From: Moritella sp. 24
GTDB lineage: Bacteria > Pseudomonadota > Gammaproteobacteria > Enterobacterales > Moritellaceae
Assembly (NCBI RefSeq): GCF_018219155.1
Contig: NZ_CP056123.1
Location: 3,853,505-3,917,504, forward strand
Length of the DNA stretch: 64,000 nt
Reading direction: 5' to 3'
The notes under the pieces are model-generated. The model saw nothing but the letters and a program-made list of their open reading frames with translations. It made no database searches and was not told the DNA's origin. The translations under genes and the position numbers were made by a program. Every line of letters begins with the position of its first letter. The first letter of the stretch is position 1. Shown one piece after another: positions 55,918-64,000 of the stretch.

Positions 55918-56841
55918 CTATAGAACTGTTCGGCATTGTCCGTACTTAAAATGATTGCAGTCATACCTTGAAAGTGTTTGTATCTTATTCAGATCTAATG
56001 TTTTAATATCGCAAGGATCAACGCTAAAAGAAAAGTCAACATTTGACTCATTTAATAAATCGACAGTATCCTGATTAAAGGAGTGATCACCACCATAAGG
56101 ATAACAAAATGTTTTAAAATCATTAATGACACCTAATTCTGACAAAAAATTAAAAGAATCTTCAATTTCAACTCTTTGTAAATCTTTTGATAATCGACTA
56201 AATACAGGGTGAGAAATAGAATGACTACCAATAATCATAGCATTGTCAGAAAGTTCTTTAAGTTGAGCCGTATTCATATAAAAAGATGCACAATAATCAC
56301 TCTGTTCACCTAATAGCTCAAGAAACAACATATCAATAATTTTAGTTCTATATTGATATGAAAGAAAGTAATTCAAAATACGTTTAACTTGCAAAGTACA
56401 TTCATCATTAGTTTGATAATTATATGTTTTCTCTTCAAACTCGTTAGTATGCTGCAACATGCCATAAGAAATATATGAATTTAACTTTTCTAATACAATC
56501 TTTGATTCAATCGAGCCTAAAATAAGATGTACTTTATGAACATCAAGCATTTTGTTATTCAAGTAGGGCTGAGTTGGTATATAGAATACTCCTGTTATTC
56601 CTCTTTTTTTTAACTCAGGAAAAACATATTCATAATGGTCTGAAATAGCATCATCAAAAGTTAAAATGATCTTATCAAGTAATTTTCCATTTTTTACTTC
56701 CAGCATATCTTCATAAGTAGCAATACCGAATTCTTGCTCAAAATAATCAAGTTGTTTTTTAAAATCATCGATATGTAGCGCTTTAAAAAATGGCATGTTA
56801 GCGTCTACAGGTCTAACATAATGGTACATAACAGCTTTCAT
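55918..56841 (-). CDS. Polysaccharide deacetylase (NodB fold)
   Basis: 307 residues, carbohydrate esterase 4. Motif 1 is ILTFDDAISDHYEY (Asp pair), motif 2 is IGSHSISHPVFSR with the zinc His residues, and motif 3 is FCYPYGGDHSFN. It removes N-acetyl groups from a sugar. No signal peptide is evident, so it should act in the cytoplasm on a precursor or lipid-linked sugar. The ATG overlaps the formyltransferase stop (TAATG), suggesting the two act in sequence. Confidence 0.87.
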   Translation of the reverse strand: MKAVMYHYVRPVDANMPFFKALHIDDFKKQLDYFEQEFGIATYEDMLEVKNGKLLDKIILTFDDAISDHYEYVFPELKKRGITGVFYIPTQPYLNNKMLDVHKVHLILGSIESKIVLEKLNSYISYGMLQHTNEFEEKTYNYQTNDECTLQVKRILNYFLSYQYRTKIIDMLFLELLGEQSDYCASFYMNTAQLKELSDNAMIIGSHSISHPVFSRLSKDLQRVEIEDSFNFLSELGVINDFKTFCYPYGGDHSFNQDTVDLLNESNVDFSFSVDPCDIKTLDLNKIQTLSRYDCNHFKYGQCRTVL

Positions 56842-57659
56842 TATTTCTCCAGAAATGACTGATGTATTAATTTTAATTTTTTATCTAATTTTTTATCTAA
56901 TTTTTTATCATCGCTTAAGATACTTTTGATTGAATTTGAAAAGTTATTATAATAATCAATGACAGATTCATCTGTAAAATCTATATTTCGGTATGATTTA
57001 CTATTAATATCAAGATCAACTTGTTCTTTAATTTCTAGTTTATCAAAGTGAATCAGCATATTAATACACACTTTTGTCATCTTTTGAATCAACCGATTAC
57101 CAATAACAATAGGATGATCAGTACAACCTGAATTAGCTTGTATCTGATGGATAATATTACCGGTATCGATGCCTGAATCTATATACATAAATGTCACACC
57201 GCAGTATTCAGGTTCTCGATTTACAAAAGGCCAAAAATTAGTGCCACTCCCAACATAATAAGGTGATAAACCTAAATGCAAGTTTATAAATCTATTTTTG
57301 AATACAGTTAACAGCTCACTTTTTATAATAGAACAACCATAACTTATAATTAGATCTGGTACTAACCCTATAATTTCATTTACTATATCTTCGGAATTTA
57401 TATTTCCCGCTTCAATGAACTTAGGGTTAGAGTTATCATTTGTGTATGTAACAAACTCTCTAAAAAAGTCCTCCTCAGACTGAGTTCTTATTCTTAAGTG
57501 TTCCCTAGCTAGCAATGACTCACCTTTATCAACCATTTTTGCTAGTTTATTATTAAACTCACAATAGCTTGCAAGTACCTCAATATTAGGGTCTAAGGCT
57601 AAGCGCTTTCTAAAATAATCATGCCGTAATTGACCACCTGTTAATATGACAACCTTCAT
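56841..57659 (-). CDS. Formyltransferase-like protein next to neuABC
   Basis: 272 residues, formyl_trans fold. Active-site segment FINLHLGLSPYYVGSGTNFW holds the Asn-x-His pair, and CGVTFMYIDSGIDTGNIIH gives the catalytic Asp. It differs from the one at 49714 and should have another substrate. Paired with the deacetylase, it could replace an N-acetyl by N-formyl on a sugar of this glycan (inference). The C-terminus carries three DKKL units from a 12-bp tandem repeat. Confidence 0.83.
   Translation of the reverse strand: MKVVILTGGQLRHDYFRKRLALDPNIEVLASYCEFNNKLAKMVDKGESLLAREHLRIRTQSEEDFFREFVTYTNDNSNPKFIEAGNINSEDIVNEIIGLVPDLIISYGCSIIKSELLTVFKNRFINLHLGLSPYYVGSGTNFWPFVNREPEYCGVTFMYIDSGIDTGNIIHQIQANSGCTDHPIVIGNRLIQKMTKVCINMLIHFDKLEIKEQVDLDINSKSYRNIDFTDESVIDYYNNFSNSIKSILSDDKKLDKKLDKKLKLIHQSFLEK
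56877..56910 (-). repeat. 12-bp tandem repeat in formyltransferase 3' end
   Basis: TTTTTTATCTAA occurs twice in full and once in part on the plus strand, coding (D)KKLD units on the minus strand. The unit length keeps the frame. Confidence 0.9.
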
Positions 57660-57670
57660 TATACTGCCCT

Positions 57671-58789
57671 TTATAAATCTACAAATACTTTCTGCTTTGC
57701 TTTATTCCAAAGCATAGGCTTAGTTAGTTCGTTAAAAAATAGTTCATCGCTATTACCATTACCAAATTCACGAACTGGCATAAGTTTACTGACACCAGTT
57801 AGGTCTATAGCATTAAGGATATCATCACAATTTTCATTTACATTTATTATTGACTTTGCCTTAGCCCTTCCATCTTGTCTTGACCCAAGATTTATTGAAG
57901 GTAATCCGTAAAAAGGAATTTCTCTCACACCAGCACTAGAATTACCCATCATAAAAGTGGTATTTTTAAGTAACGTAAGAAAAGATTCAAAACGTAAACT
58001 AGGATATATTTTAAAACGTTCATTTCCTTCTAAACGAGATAACTCTTTAATTATTATATCTGTACCGTGATCATTATTAGGATAAATAACAACATAATTA
58101 TGATCACTTTCCAGCATCGCATCTACTGTTTGTTTAATGTTATAAGGTAGCGCATCTAAGTCCGTCGTTACAGGGTGATACATAAATACAGCATACTTAT
58201 CAAATTCTATACCGTATCTTAATTTTACATCGTCTAATGAAGGGAGATTAATTGATGTCATAATATCTAAATCAGGCGAGCCAATAATATAGATAGATGA
58301 AGATAGCTCCCCTAATTGTATCAAACGCTGCTTTGCTTTTTCATTACACACAAAATGTAAATGGGACATCTTAGATACTGCGTGTCGAATCAGCTCGTCA
58401 ATTGTTCCTGATACTTCACCGCCTTCGATATGGGCAACTAAAATATTATTTAAAGAACCAACAATTGCGCCAGCCATAGCTTCAACACGATCACCATGAA
58501 CAACAATCATATCAGGTTCAATTTCTTTAATATAATCAGATAGTCCATGGATTGTCTTCGCCAATATACCATCCATAGAGTCACCACTATGCTGATTTAT
58601 ATACCTGTATATTGACTTGAAACCAGACTTTGTTACTTCATTTGCAGTCATGCCATATTTAGATAACATATGCATTCCAGTAACAAAAATATGAGCATCA
58701 AATTCGTTCGAGCCTTCAACCTTATTAATTAAGCTCTTTAATTTACCAAAGTCAGCTCGAGTTCCAGTTAAAAAAACGATTTTTTTCAT
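57671..58789 (-). CDS. neuC: UDP-GlcNAc 2-epimerase (hydrolysing)
   Basis: 372 residues, WecB/NeuC fold. Starts KIVFLTGTRADFGKLKSLI, and has VVHGDRVEAMAGAI, HIEGGEVSGTIDE, FMYHPVTTD and MGNSSAGVREIPFYGLPSINLG. Hydrolyses and epimerises UDP-GlcNAc to ManNAc, the first step to N-acetylneuraminic acid. Could be LegG-like, but no legionaminic dehydratase/aminotransferase set is present and the NeuB next to it is of the neuraminic type. Starts on the neuB stop (TAATG). Confidence 0.92.
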   Translation of the reverse strand: MKKIVFLTGTRADFGKLKSLINKVEGSNEFDAHIFVTGMHMLSKYGMTANEVTKSGFKSIYRYINQHSGDSMDGILAKTIHGLSDYIKEIEPDMIVVHGDRVEAMAGAIVGSLNNILVAHIEGGEVSGTIDELIRHAVSKMSHLHFVCNEKAKQRLIQLGELSSSIYIIGSPDLDIMTSINLPSLDDVKLRYGIEFDKYAVFMYHPVTTDLDALPYNIKQTVDAMLESDHNYVVIYPNNDHGTDIIIKELSRLEGNERFKIYPSLRFESFLTLLKNTTFMMGNSSAGVREIPFYGLPSINLGSRQDGRAKAKSIINVNENCDDILNAIDLTGVSKLMPVREFGNGNSDELFFNELTKPMLWNKAKQKVFVDL

Positions 58790-59838
58790 TATTTGAACTC
58801 GACGTCAATACGCTTAAGTTGAGTATCACTTACAATCGACACTTTCGCTACTTTACCCAAAAGTGACTCATAATCATCAGCTAAAAACTCCCCCGTTCCA
58901 GGGCGTTTAACCCAAAGATTATCCTTAGTAAATTTATCGCCTTCTTTAATATCTTTAATTGTCACAACACTTGCATAAGCAAAATCAATTGTTACTTGTT
59001 CTTCCTTAACTGCGCCTTTCGAACCACCACGCATCTGAGCCATACGTTTTGATTGTGCGATTAGCTCTGCACAATCAGAGGCATCCATTGAACAACAAAT
59101 ATCAGGCCCTGGTCGAGATTTACTATCAGTAAAATGGCGTTCCAATACAGATGCACCAGCAGCAACAGCACCTAGACATGCTAAATTGTCAATGCTGTGA
59201 TCAGATAAACCAACAACAACATCAGGAAATTCACGTTGCATTTCTTCCATTGCGCCAATACGAATTAAATGATCAGGCGTTGGATATAAATTTGTAGTGT
59301 GCAATAAACAAAGCGGGGTTTGATATTTTCTGAATATCTCAACTGACTTTCTAATTGAAGGGATATCATTCATACCAGTACTTAAAATGACAGGTTTACC
59401 GTAGCTAGCAATTAAATCTAATAATGGATAGTTATTGCACTCACCAGAACCTATTTTATAAGCTTTAACACCCATTCTCTCTAAACGTAAAGCAGCTGCT
59501 CTTGAAAAAGGTGTGCTAATAAAAATAGCGCCTTTAGCTTCAATGTATTCTTTTAATTTTGTTTCATCTTCTTCATTTAAAGAACAACGATCCATAATTT
59601 CATAAATTGAAACATCTGCATTGCCTGGGATTACTTGTTTAGCTTCACAACTCATTTCGTCTTCTACTACATGAGTTTGGTGTTTAATAATTTCAGCACC
59701 GCCTTCAATTGCAGCATCAACCATTTCAAATGCTGTTTTTAAAGACCCTTCATGGTTAATACCAATTTCAGCAATAACAAGAGGTGCGTAGTCTAAGCCT
59801 ACTTTACGGCCTGAGATTTCAAATACTGGATTAGTCAT
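58789..59838 (-). CDS. neuB: N-acetylneuraminic acid synthase
   Basis: 349 residues. Shares long stretches with Neisseria/E. coli K1 Neu[67 protein letters not shown] and [18 protein letters not shown], then a C-terminal SAF domain ([13 protein letters not shown]). It condenses ManNAc with phosphoenolpyruvate. Overlaps neuA by eight bases. Confidence 0.95.
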   Translation of the reverse strand: MTNPVFEISGRKVGLDYAPLVIAEIGINHEGSLKTAFEMVDAAIEGGAEIIKHQTHVVEDEMSCEAKQVIPGNADVSIYEIMDRCSLNEEDETKLKEYIEAKGAIFISTPFSRAAALRLERMGVKAYKIGSGECNNYPLLDLIASYGKPVILSTGMNDIPSIRKSVEIFRKYQTPLCLLHTTNLYPTPDHLIRIGAMEEMQREFPDVVVGLSDHSIDNLACLGAVAAGASVLERHFTDSKSRPGPDICCSMDASDCAELIAQSKRMAQMRGGSKGAVKEEQVTIDFAYASVVTIKDIKEGDKFTKDNLWVKRPGTGEFLADDYESLLGKVAKVSIVSDTQLKRIDVEFK

Positions 59839-60520
59839 TTATTTTACCTTTCATAATTAATTCTGCGTGTTGTAAGTCTGCTGCTGTATCAATATCTATA
59901 GACTCTTCTTCAGTCATTATCAATGGAAATACATATTTACGGGGAATTTGCTCATTAAGCATAAACTGTTCCGCATCAAACAGATAAATACCACCATTTG
60001 GTTGGTAAGTATTTGGTAAATCTTGGCGACGGCAATATGGAGCATCATCAAAAATCAACCCTGTAATAGAACCATCGTCGAGTACTTTATATGCCTTTGC
60101 AGCACTATGCTGTGGCTCAAATACACTTAACACACAAAAAGCTTTCTTTTTCTCAAATAATTGAAAAGCAGCATTTATATGTTCGGCTGTTCGAAGAGGG
60201 GAAGTAGGCTGCAATAAACATATTTTATCCAACTTATAATTCTGCTCACTCAAATAATTGATAGCCTGTGCAATAACCGGTTCACTACTTGTTTCATCTT
60301 GAGCTAGAATATTGGGGCGAGGAATCACTTTCGCCCCATATTTAACACTAATATCTGCAATCTCTAGATCTTCAGTTGTAACATAGACCTCATCAATACA
60401 AGATGAGTTTAATGCGGCCTGAATAGTCCAGCTAATAAGTGGTTTATCATTTAACGGTAAAATATTTTTTCGAGGTAAGCCTTTAGAGCCACCTCTTGCC
60501 GTTATAAGAGCTATATTCAT
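59831..60520 (-). CDS. neuA: CMP-N-acetylneuraminate cytidylyltransferase
   Basis: 229 residues: [18 protein letters not shown] (CTP site), [28 protein letters not shown] and [17 protein letters not shown] (Mg site). It activates the sialic acid to CMP-Neu5Ac. Second CMP-nonulosonate synthetase of the locus beside pseF, supporting two separate acids. It lies 102 bases after asnB, a gap without clear structure. Confidence 0.93.
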   Translation of the reverse strand: MNIALITARGGSKGLPRKNILPLNDKPLISWTIQAALNSSCIDEVYVTTEDLEIADISVKYGAKVIPRPNILAQDETSSEPVIAQAINYLSEQNYKLDKICLLQPTSPLRTAEHINAAFQLFEKKKAFCVLSVFEPQHSAAKAYKVLDDGSITGLIFDDAPYCRRQDLPNTYQPNGGIYLFDAEQFMLNEQIPRKYVFPLIMTEEESIDIDTAADLQHAELIMKGKIND

Positions 60521-60622
60521 AATTTCTCATGCTTTTTAAGAATAAAATTAATACCCATATTAAAAATCAATAATGGATTAACTTAAAACTTTCTTTATCA
60601 TACTGCTGACATTTATCGAAAT

Positions 60623-62395
60623 CTAGACATCAAACTCTCTAAACCAAATCTCTAATGCCATTAATGCTCTTATTTCACGCGTATTATTAGCGCTACCATT
60701 ACAATGGTCGGCATATAACGTAGATACATATTCTTCATTGAATAGTTCGCGAGCCATCGTTTTTTCAGATAACAGTAGATCAAGTACCATCTCTTTCAAA
60801 TCATGTTTCAACCATTCAGATATAGGCACTGTAAACATCTGTTTTTTACGATAAGTTAAATCCGAACCGATTAAATCAGCCACAGCCTTCTTATAAATAT
60901 ACTTGGTTTCACCCTGCTGTAATTTCAATTTGCCAGGCATTGAAAATGCAAGTTCAACCATACGGAAATCTAAAAATGGTGCTCTATTTTCTATCGATAC
61001 GGCCATGCCCATACGGTCGGGTTTCACGAGATTATTACCCGGTAATAACAGCATTGTATCAATATAAAGCGCTTGATTAACACGACCCATATGTTGGCTT
61101 TTATCAAATAAAGGAAAGATATAAGACGCCGTATTATCTTCCGCTACCTGTTGCTTAAAGCCTTCGCTATAAAGAGCCGATTTCGCATCTGATTTGAATA
61201 ATGAAATATTATCTAGGTAATTACCTCTAAATTCAGTCTCACTCATGCCGCTGGCATAATCATCAGCAAAGAATGATTTATATTTATCATAACCAGCAAA
61301 GAGTTCATCTGCACCATCACCCGTTAGCACCATTTTAACTTTACTAGATGCTAGTTCAGCAACTCGATAAGTCGGTAAAAATGAAACGTCGCCATGAGGT
61401 TGGTCACAATGGTAGGTCGCTTTAGGCCATAAATCGAGTAAATTAGCTTCTACTTTTTCAAGTACATGCTCAGTTGAGAAACGTGTTGCAGCAAGCTCAG
61501 CAAAAGGAGATTCATCAAATTTTTCGTCATGAAAGCCAATAGTGAATGTTTTCACCGATTGGTTCATATGCTTACTCATTAAACCAACAACGCAGCTTGA
61601 ATCGACACCACCAGATAAAAACGCGCCAAACGGCACATCCGCTCTTAACCGTATGCGCACGGCGTCATCTAAAATATCATTAAACTCATTAATCCACTGA
61701 CGTTCTGGTTTTTCTTGTAACGCGATACTTGCTAAATCCCACCAACGTACATCTTCAATACCTTGTGCAGTTGCTTTAATATAGGTACCAGGCATAACAT
61801 GCTTAACATCTTTAAATAATGTTGATGGCGGCACTACGTAGTTAAAGCTCAGAAAGGAATCTAAGGCATTATGATCTAATTGTTTATCAATACCCGCGGC
61901 GAGAATTGATTTAATTTCTGATCCAAATATAAGACGGTCATCCACATAGTGGAAGTGTAATGGTTTTTCACCGACACGATCTCTAATTAAATACAGTGCT
62001 TTATCGTTATTATCCCAAATCGCAATAGCAAACATGCCATTTAATTTAGAGACAAAATCAATACCGTGTTTTTGATATAAACGTAATAATACTTCAGTAT
62101 CACAGTGCGTTTTACACTCAAATTCCGTATTTTTTAGTTCATCCGCTAATTCAACATGGTTAAATATCTCACCATTTTGAACAACCACAATTTGTTTATC
62201 ATCCGAGATAAAAGGCTGTTGACCATGCTCAATATCTAAAATAGCCAAACGCTGGTTACCTAAAGCAAGTCCAGGCTCGACAAATATACCTTGGCCATCT
62301 GGGCCTCGGTAATTAATCACATCCCCCATGTTCTGTAATGCTGAACCCGTTAGGCTACGACCTTGTAAGTCAAAATATCCAAAAATACCGCACAT
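60623..62395 (-). CDS. asnB: Glutamine-dependent asparagine synthase-like amidotransferase
   Basis: 590 residues. The N-terminal Ntn glutaminase starts MCGIFGYFD with Cys2 as nucleophile, with INYRGPDGQG and VVQNGEIFNH. The C-terminal AsnB synthetase domain has the PP-loop FGAFLSGGVDSSCVVGL. In polysaccharide loci such proteins are thought to amidate uronic acids (WbpS-like) instead of making free asparagine. With ugd and a UDP-GlcA epimerase downstream, galacturonamide or glucuronamide is a reasonable product (inference). Confidence 0.9.
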   Translation of the reverse strand: MCGIFGYFDLQGRSLTGSALQNMGDVINYRGPDGQGIFVEPGLALGNQRLAILDIEHGQQPFISDDKQIVVVQNGEIFNHVELADELKNTEFECKTHCDTEVLLRLYQKHGIDFVSKLNGMFAIAIWDNNDKALYLIRDRVGEKPLHFHYVDDRLIFGSEIKSILAAGIDKQLDHNALDSFLSFNYVVPPSTLFKDVKHVMPGTYIKATAQGIEDVRWWDLASIALQEKPERQWINEFNDILDDAVRIRLRADVPFGAFLSGGVDSSCVVGLMSKHMNQSVKTFTIGFHDEKFDESPFAELAATRFSTEHVLEKVEANLLDLWPKATYHCDQPHGDVSFLPTYRVAELASSKVKMVLTGDGADELFAGYDKYKSFFADDYASGMSETEFRGNYLDNISLFKSDAKSALYSEGFKQQVAEDNTASYIFPLFDKSQHMGRVNQALYIDTMLLLPGNNLVKPDRMGMAVSIENRAPFLDFRMVELAFSMPGKLKLQQGETKYIYKKAVADLIGSDLTYRKKQMFTVPISEWLKHDLKEMVLDLLLSEKTMARELFNEEYVSTLYADHCNGSANNTREIRALMALEIWFREFDV

Positions 62396-62397
62396 AA

Positions 62398-62952
62398 TTA
62401 GTTACCGCCTTTCACTACAACTTGCTTTATAGTCATAAAAATAATTTTCAAATCAAATATAATATTATGGTTATCCACATATTCGAGATCTAAATTTTCC
62501 CTCTCTTCAAACGTAGCACTCGAACGTTTAGTCGCTTGCGCTAAGCCTGTAATACCTGGTTTAACCGTATTCCTTTTTTTCCACGAGACAGGTGAATATA
62601 ACTCCTCCTGCTGTGCTACATTTGGTCTCGGGCCAACAACACTCATATGGCCTAGTAATACATTAAGTAATTGTGGTAATTCATCAATACTGGTCCGTCT
62701 CAAAAATTGACCAACACGTGTAATACGAGGGTCATTTACAGACGTGAAATAAGGACCTATTTTATCCGCATCAACACGCATACTACGAAACTTATACATG
62801 CCGAATTCTTTCCCATTTAGACCAATACGTTTTTGGGTATAAAAAACAGAACCAAAGTTATCCCATACGATGGCAATTGCCACGATCAAAAAGAATGGTA
62901 AAACACAGAGCAATACACACAACGATGAGAATATATCAAAAAATCTTTTCAT
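62398..62952 (-). CDS. Initiating sugar-1-phosphate transferase, PglC-like
   Basis: 184 residues, small monotopic phosphoglycosyl transferase. One N-terminal membrane helix (FFDIFSSLCVLLCVLPFF), then FYTQKRIGLNGKEFGMYKF, FRSMRVDADKIG, RTSIDELPQLLNVLLG and MSVVGPRPNVAQQEE. It moves a sugar phosphate from a UDP-sugar to undecaprenyl phosphate, so it starts the repeat unit. The stop and asnB start are two bases apart; the ATG overlaps the aldolase stop. Confidence 0.93.
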   Translation of the reverse strand: MKRFFDIFSSLCVLLCVLPFFLIVAIAIVWDNFGSVFYTQKRIGLNGKEFGMYKFRSMRVDADKIGPYFTSVNDPRITRVGQFLRRTSIDELPQLLNVLLGHMSVVGPRPNVAQQEELYSPVSWKKRNTVKPGITGLAQATKRSSATFEERENLDLEYVDNHNIIFDLKIIFMTIKQVVVKGGN

Positions 62953-63770
62953 TAATGCTTACTCGCAATTATACTGTTAATAATATCAATAACTTTCGTT
63001 TTATCCGCTAACTGCACGGCTTCATTTCGTTGTAATAAATACGTTCTTGTGTCCATAATTTTGCTCACCTCATTCTCAAGGTTCATCACACTTTTAAATT
63101 CGACTAAAGATTCACTTTTATGATGAAAAGCTCGAGATAAAATAACACAAGAAGAACCTAAACGAACATGCTCAGCTAAAATCAATTCGGCAGGTAACGT
63201 CCCTTCACCAATACGAGCCATACCACCAAAACCAAACGGTAGCCCAGCATCTTTTACTATGTTAATCAATGATTCAAGTAAACCATTTGCTAACGGCTCA
63301 AACATGAAGTTAAGTTTTAAATCTAAATGTAGGTCATTTAAGCCAATATAGATTTCACTGACCCCTTCAACTTTAACAACATCAGCGAGACAGGCAGCTG
63401 CAGCCGCAGTTTCAACTAAGGGAATACATTTGGCGCGACCAGCGATCAAACGACAAAAAGAATTTACCTGTTCGGCCGTCGTAAACATCGGTAGCATAAG
63501 TAAATCAGCACCAGCACTAATCGCCTGTTCGACTTCCAGTTCAGAACCATCATACAAAGGATTTAATCGGATCAATAATTCATGCTCACCAATCACATTG
63601 CGGATATGGCGGGCATCTTGTATCGAGTGCTTGCTGATCAAGGTATCTAAATGGCCTTGTCGTTCAAATTTACCATTAACCTCTAAATCAACAAATATTC
63701 GCGATATACCAGCATCAACGGCGTGTTTAGCTAAATCCACATCATTTGTAATTAGCATTAAATTAAACAT
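62952..63770 (-). CDS. HpcH/HpaI aldolase-family protein
   Basis: 272 residues, phosphoenolpyruvate-binding TIM barrel of the citrate lyase/HpcH type: SRIFVDLEVNGKFERQGH, LLIRLNPLYDGSE (Arg binding), LLMLPMFTTAEQV, CIPLVETAAAAACL (Glu) and IYIGLNDLHLDL (Asp). Family enzymes join or split pyruvate and an aldehyde, or act on CoA esters. Unusual in a glycan locus; it may make a pyruvate-derived substituent or carbon-chain-extended sugar (inference). Directly follows the flippase-like stop. Confidence 0.82.
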   Translation of the reverse strand: MFNLMLITNDVDLAKHAVDAGISRIFVDLEVNGKFERQGHLDTLISKHSIQDARHIRNVIGEHELLIRLNPLYDGSELEVEQAISAGADLLMLPMFTTAEQVNSFCRLIAGRAKCIPLVETAAAAACLADVVKVEGVSEIYIGLNDLHLDLKLNFMFEPLANGLLESLINIVKDAGLPFGFGGMARIGEGTLPAELILAEHVRLGSSCVILSRAFHHKSESLVEFKSVMNLENEVSKIMDTRTYLLQRNEAVQLADKTKVIDIINSIIASKH

Positions 63771-64000
63771 TTAAAACCCTTTTTTAGACTTAATTATTTG
63801 TCGAATGTCTTTATTCATCAAAACACATAACACTAAGAATATAATACAAGAAATACTTGCTACCAGCATGTCCAGCCAGATACTGGCTTGAACGAGATTG
63901 ATTTGTGACAGTAACCAAGCATAAATCACTGCAGCTACCACTAGCTTAATAAAATCAATAATGAAATGTTGATTAACAATGTCTATTTTATGTTTAACGA
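63771..64000 (-). CDS. C-terminal end of membrane protein, probably Wzx flippase (partial)
   Basis: The minus-strand frame is open from the window end to a TAA touching the aldolase ATG; about 76 codons. Two hydrophobic segments are seen, FIIDFIKLVVAAVIYAWLL and MLVASISCIIFLVLCVLM, then a basic tail DIRQIIKSKKGF. This is the usual end of polysaccharide flippases of the MOP superfamily. The rest lies outside the window. Confidence 0.65.
   Translation of the reverse strand, partial: VKHKIDIVNQHFIIDFIKLVVAAVIYAWLLSQINLVQASIWLDMLVASISCIIFLVLCVLMNKDIRQIIKSKKGF

Noticed and set aside
56877-56910. Phase-variable on/off switch
   Set aside because: The repeat unit is 12 bases, so copy changes do not shift the reading frame.
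57671-60520. Legionaminic acid pathway instead of neuraminic acid
   Set aside because: No LegB, LegC or LegH genes are seen next to these, and NeuB shares long stretches with Neisseria and E. coli K1 NeuB.
62398-64000. ops/JUMPstart antitermination site for the glycan operon
   Set aside because: The 5' end of the operon lies outside the window and no GGCGGTAG-type site was recognised in the gaps present.

Overview
The window looks like chromosome from a low-GC marine gammaproteobacterium. A Moritella-like or other psychrophilic Alteromonadales/Vibrionales relative fits best. The grounds are Na+-type flagellar stator genes (pomA/pomB), exported nucleases with GlyGly-CTERM tails of the Shewanella/Vibrio kind, and E. 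coli-like housekeeping proteins (dxs, ispA, xseB, thiL, pgpA, nusB, ribDEBH, nrdR, glyA, galU). The genus is inference only. I saw no tRNA, rRNA, CRISPR array or insertion sequence.

1-14.65 kb is an island for using extracellular nucleic acid. It holds three outer-membrane porins (the first cut by the window edge), two large secreted ExeM-type nucleases, an endonuclease I lipoprotein and two surface 5'-nucleotidase lipoproteins. The parts could form one pathway: DNA is cut outside the cell, nucleotides are dephosphorylated at the surface, and products enter through dedicated porins. The island grew by duplication. A 790-bp segment (porin 3' end through the nuclease signal peptide) occurs twice, at 1-790 and 7797-8586, with one mismatch seen. 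The two nucleases differ by a whole internal domain.

15.0-20.75 kb is an oligopeptide ABC transporter operon (oppABCDF, minus strand). 21.2-23.3 kb is a secreted lipase with its dedicated foldase. 23.4-25.2 kb is pomAB. 25.4-28.4 kb is xseB-ispA-dxs (isoprenoid precursors). 28.5-35.0 kb, minus strand, is nrdR-ribD-ribE-ribBX-ribH-nusB followed by thiL-pgpA, the usual gammaproteobacterial order. 35.1-39.5 kb has a DUF4124 protein with four internal repeats, a small lipoprotein, glyA and a lone torD-like chaperone gene.

39.5-64.0 kb, all minus strand, is a surface-glycan locus transcribed right to left: flippase end, HpcH/HpaI-type aldolase, phosphoglycosyl transferase, asnB-type amidotransferase, neuA-neuB-neuC (N-acetylneuraminic acid), a formyltransferase/deacetylase pair, a glycosyltransferase-like protein, a Wzy-like membrane protein, then pseB-pseC-pseF-formyltransferase-pseG-pseI. 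Next comes a tightly coupled five-gene block (ATP-grasp ligase, amidohydrolase, aminotransferase, PIG-L deacetylase, methyltransferase), and last ugd, a UDP-glucuronate epimerase and galU.

The locus appears to encode two nonulosonic acids. The pseudaminic acid branch has a formyltransferase where the acetyltransferase PseH is expected. It is followed, with overlapping or nearly touching genes, by the five-gene block, which I read as an undescribed tailoring module for the N-acyl groups of that sugar. This block is the best candidate in the window for a new system.
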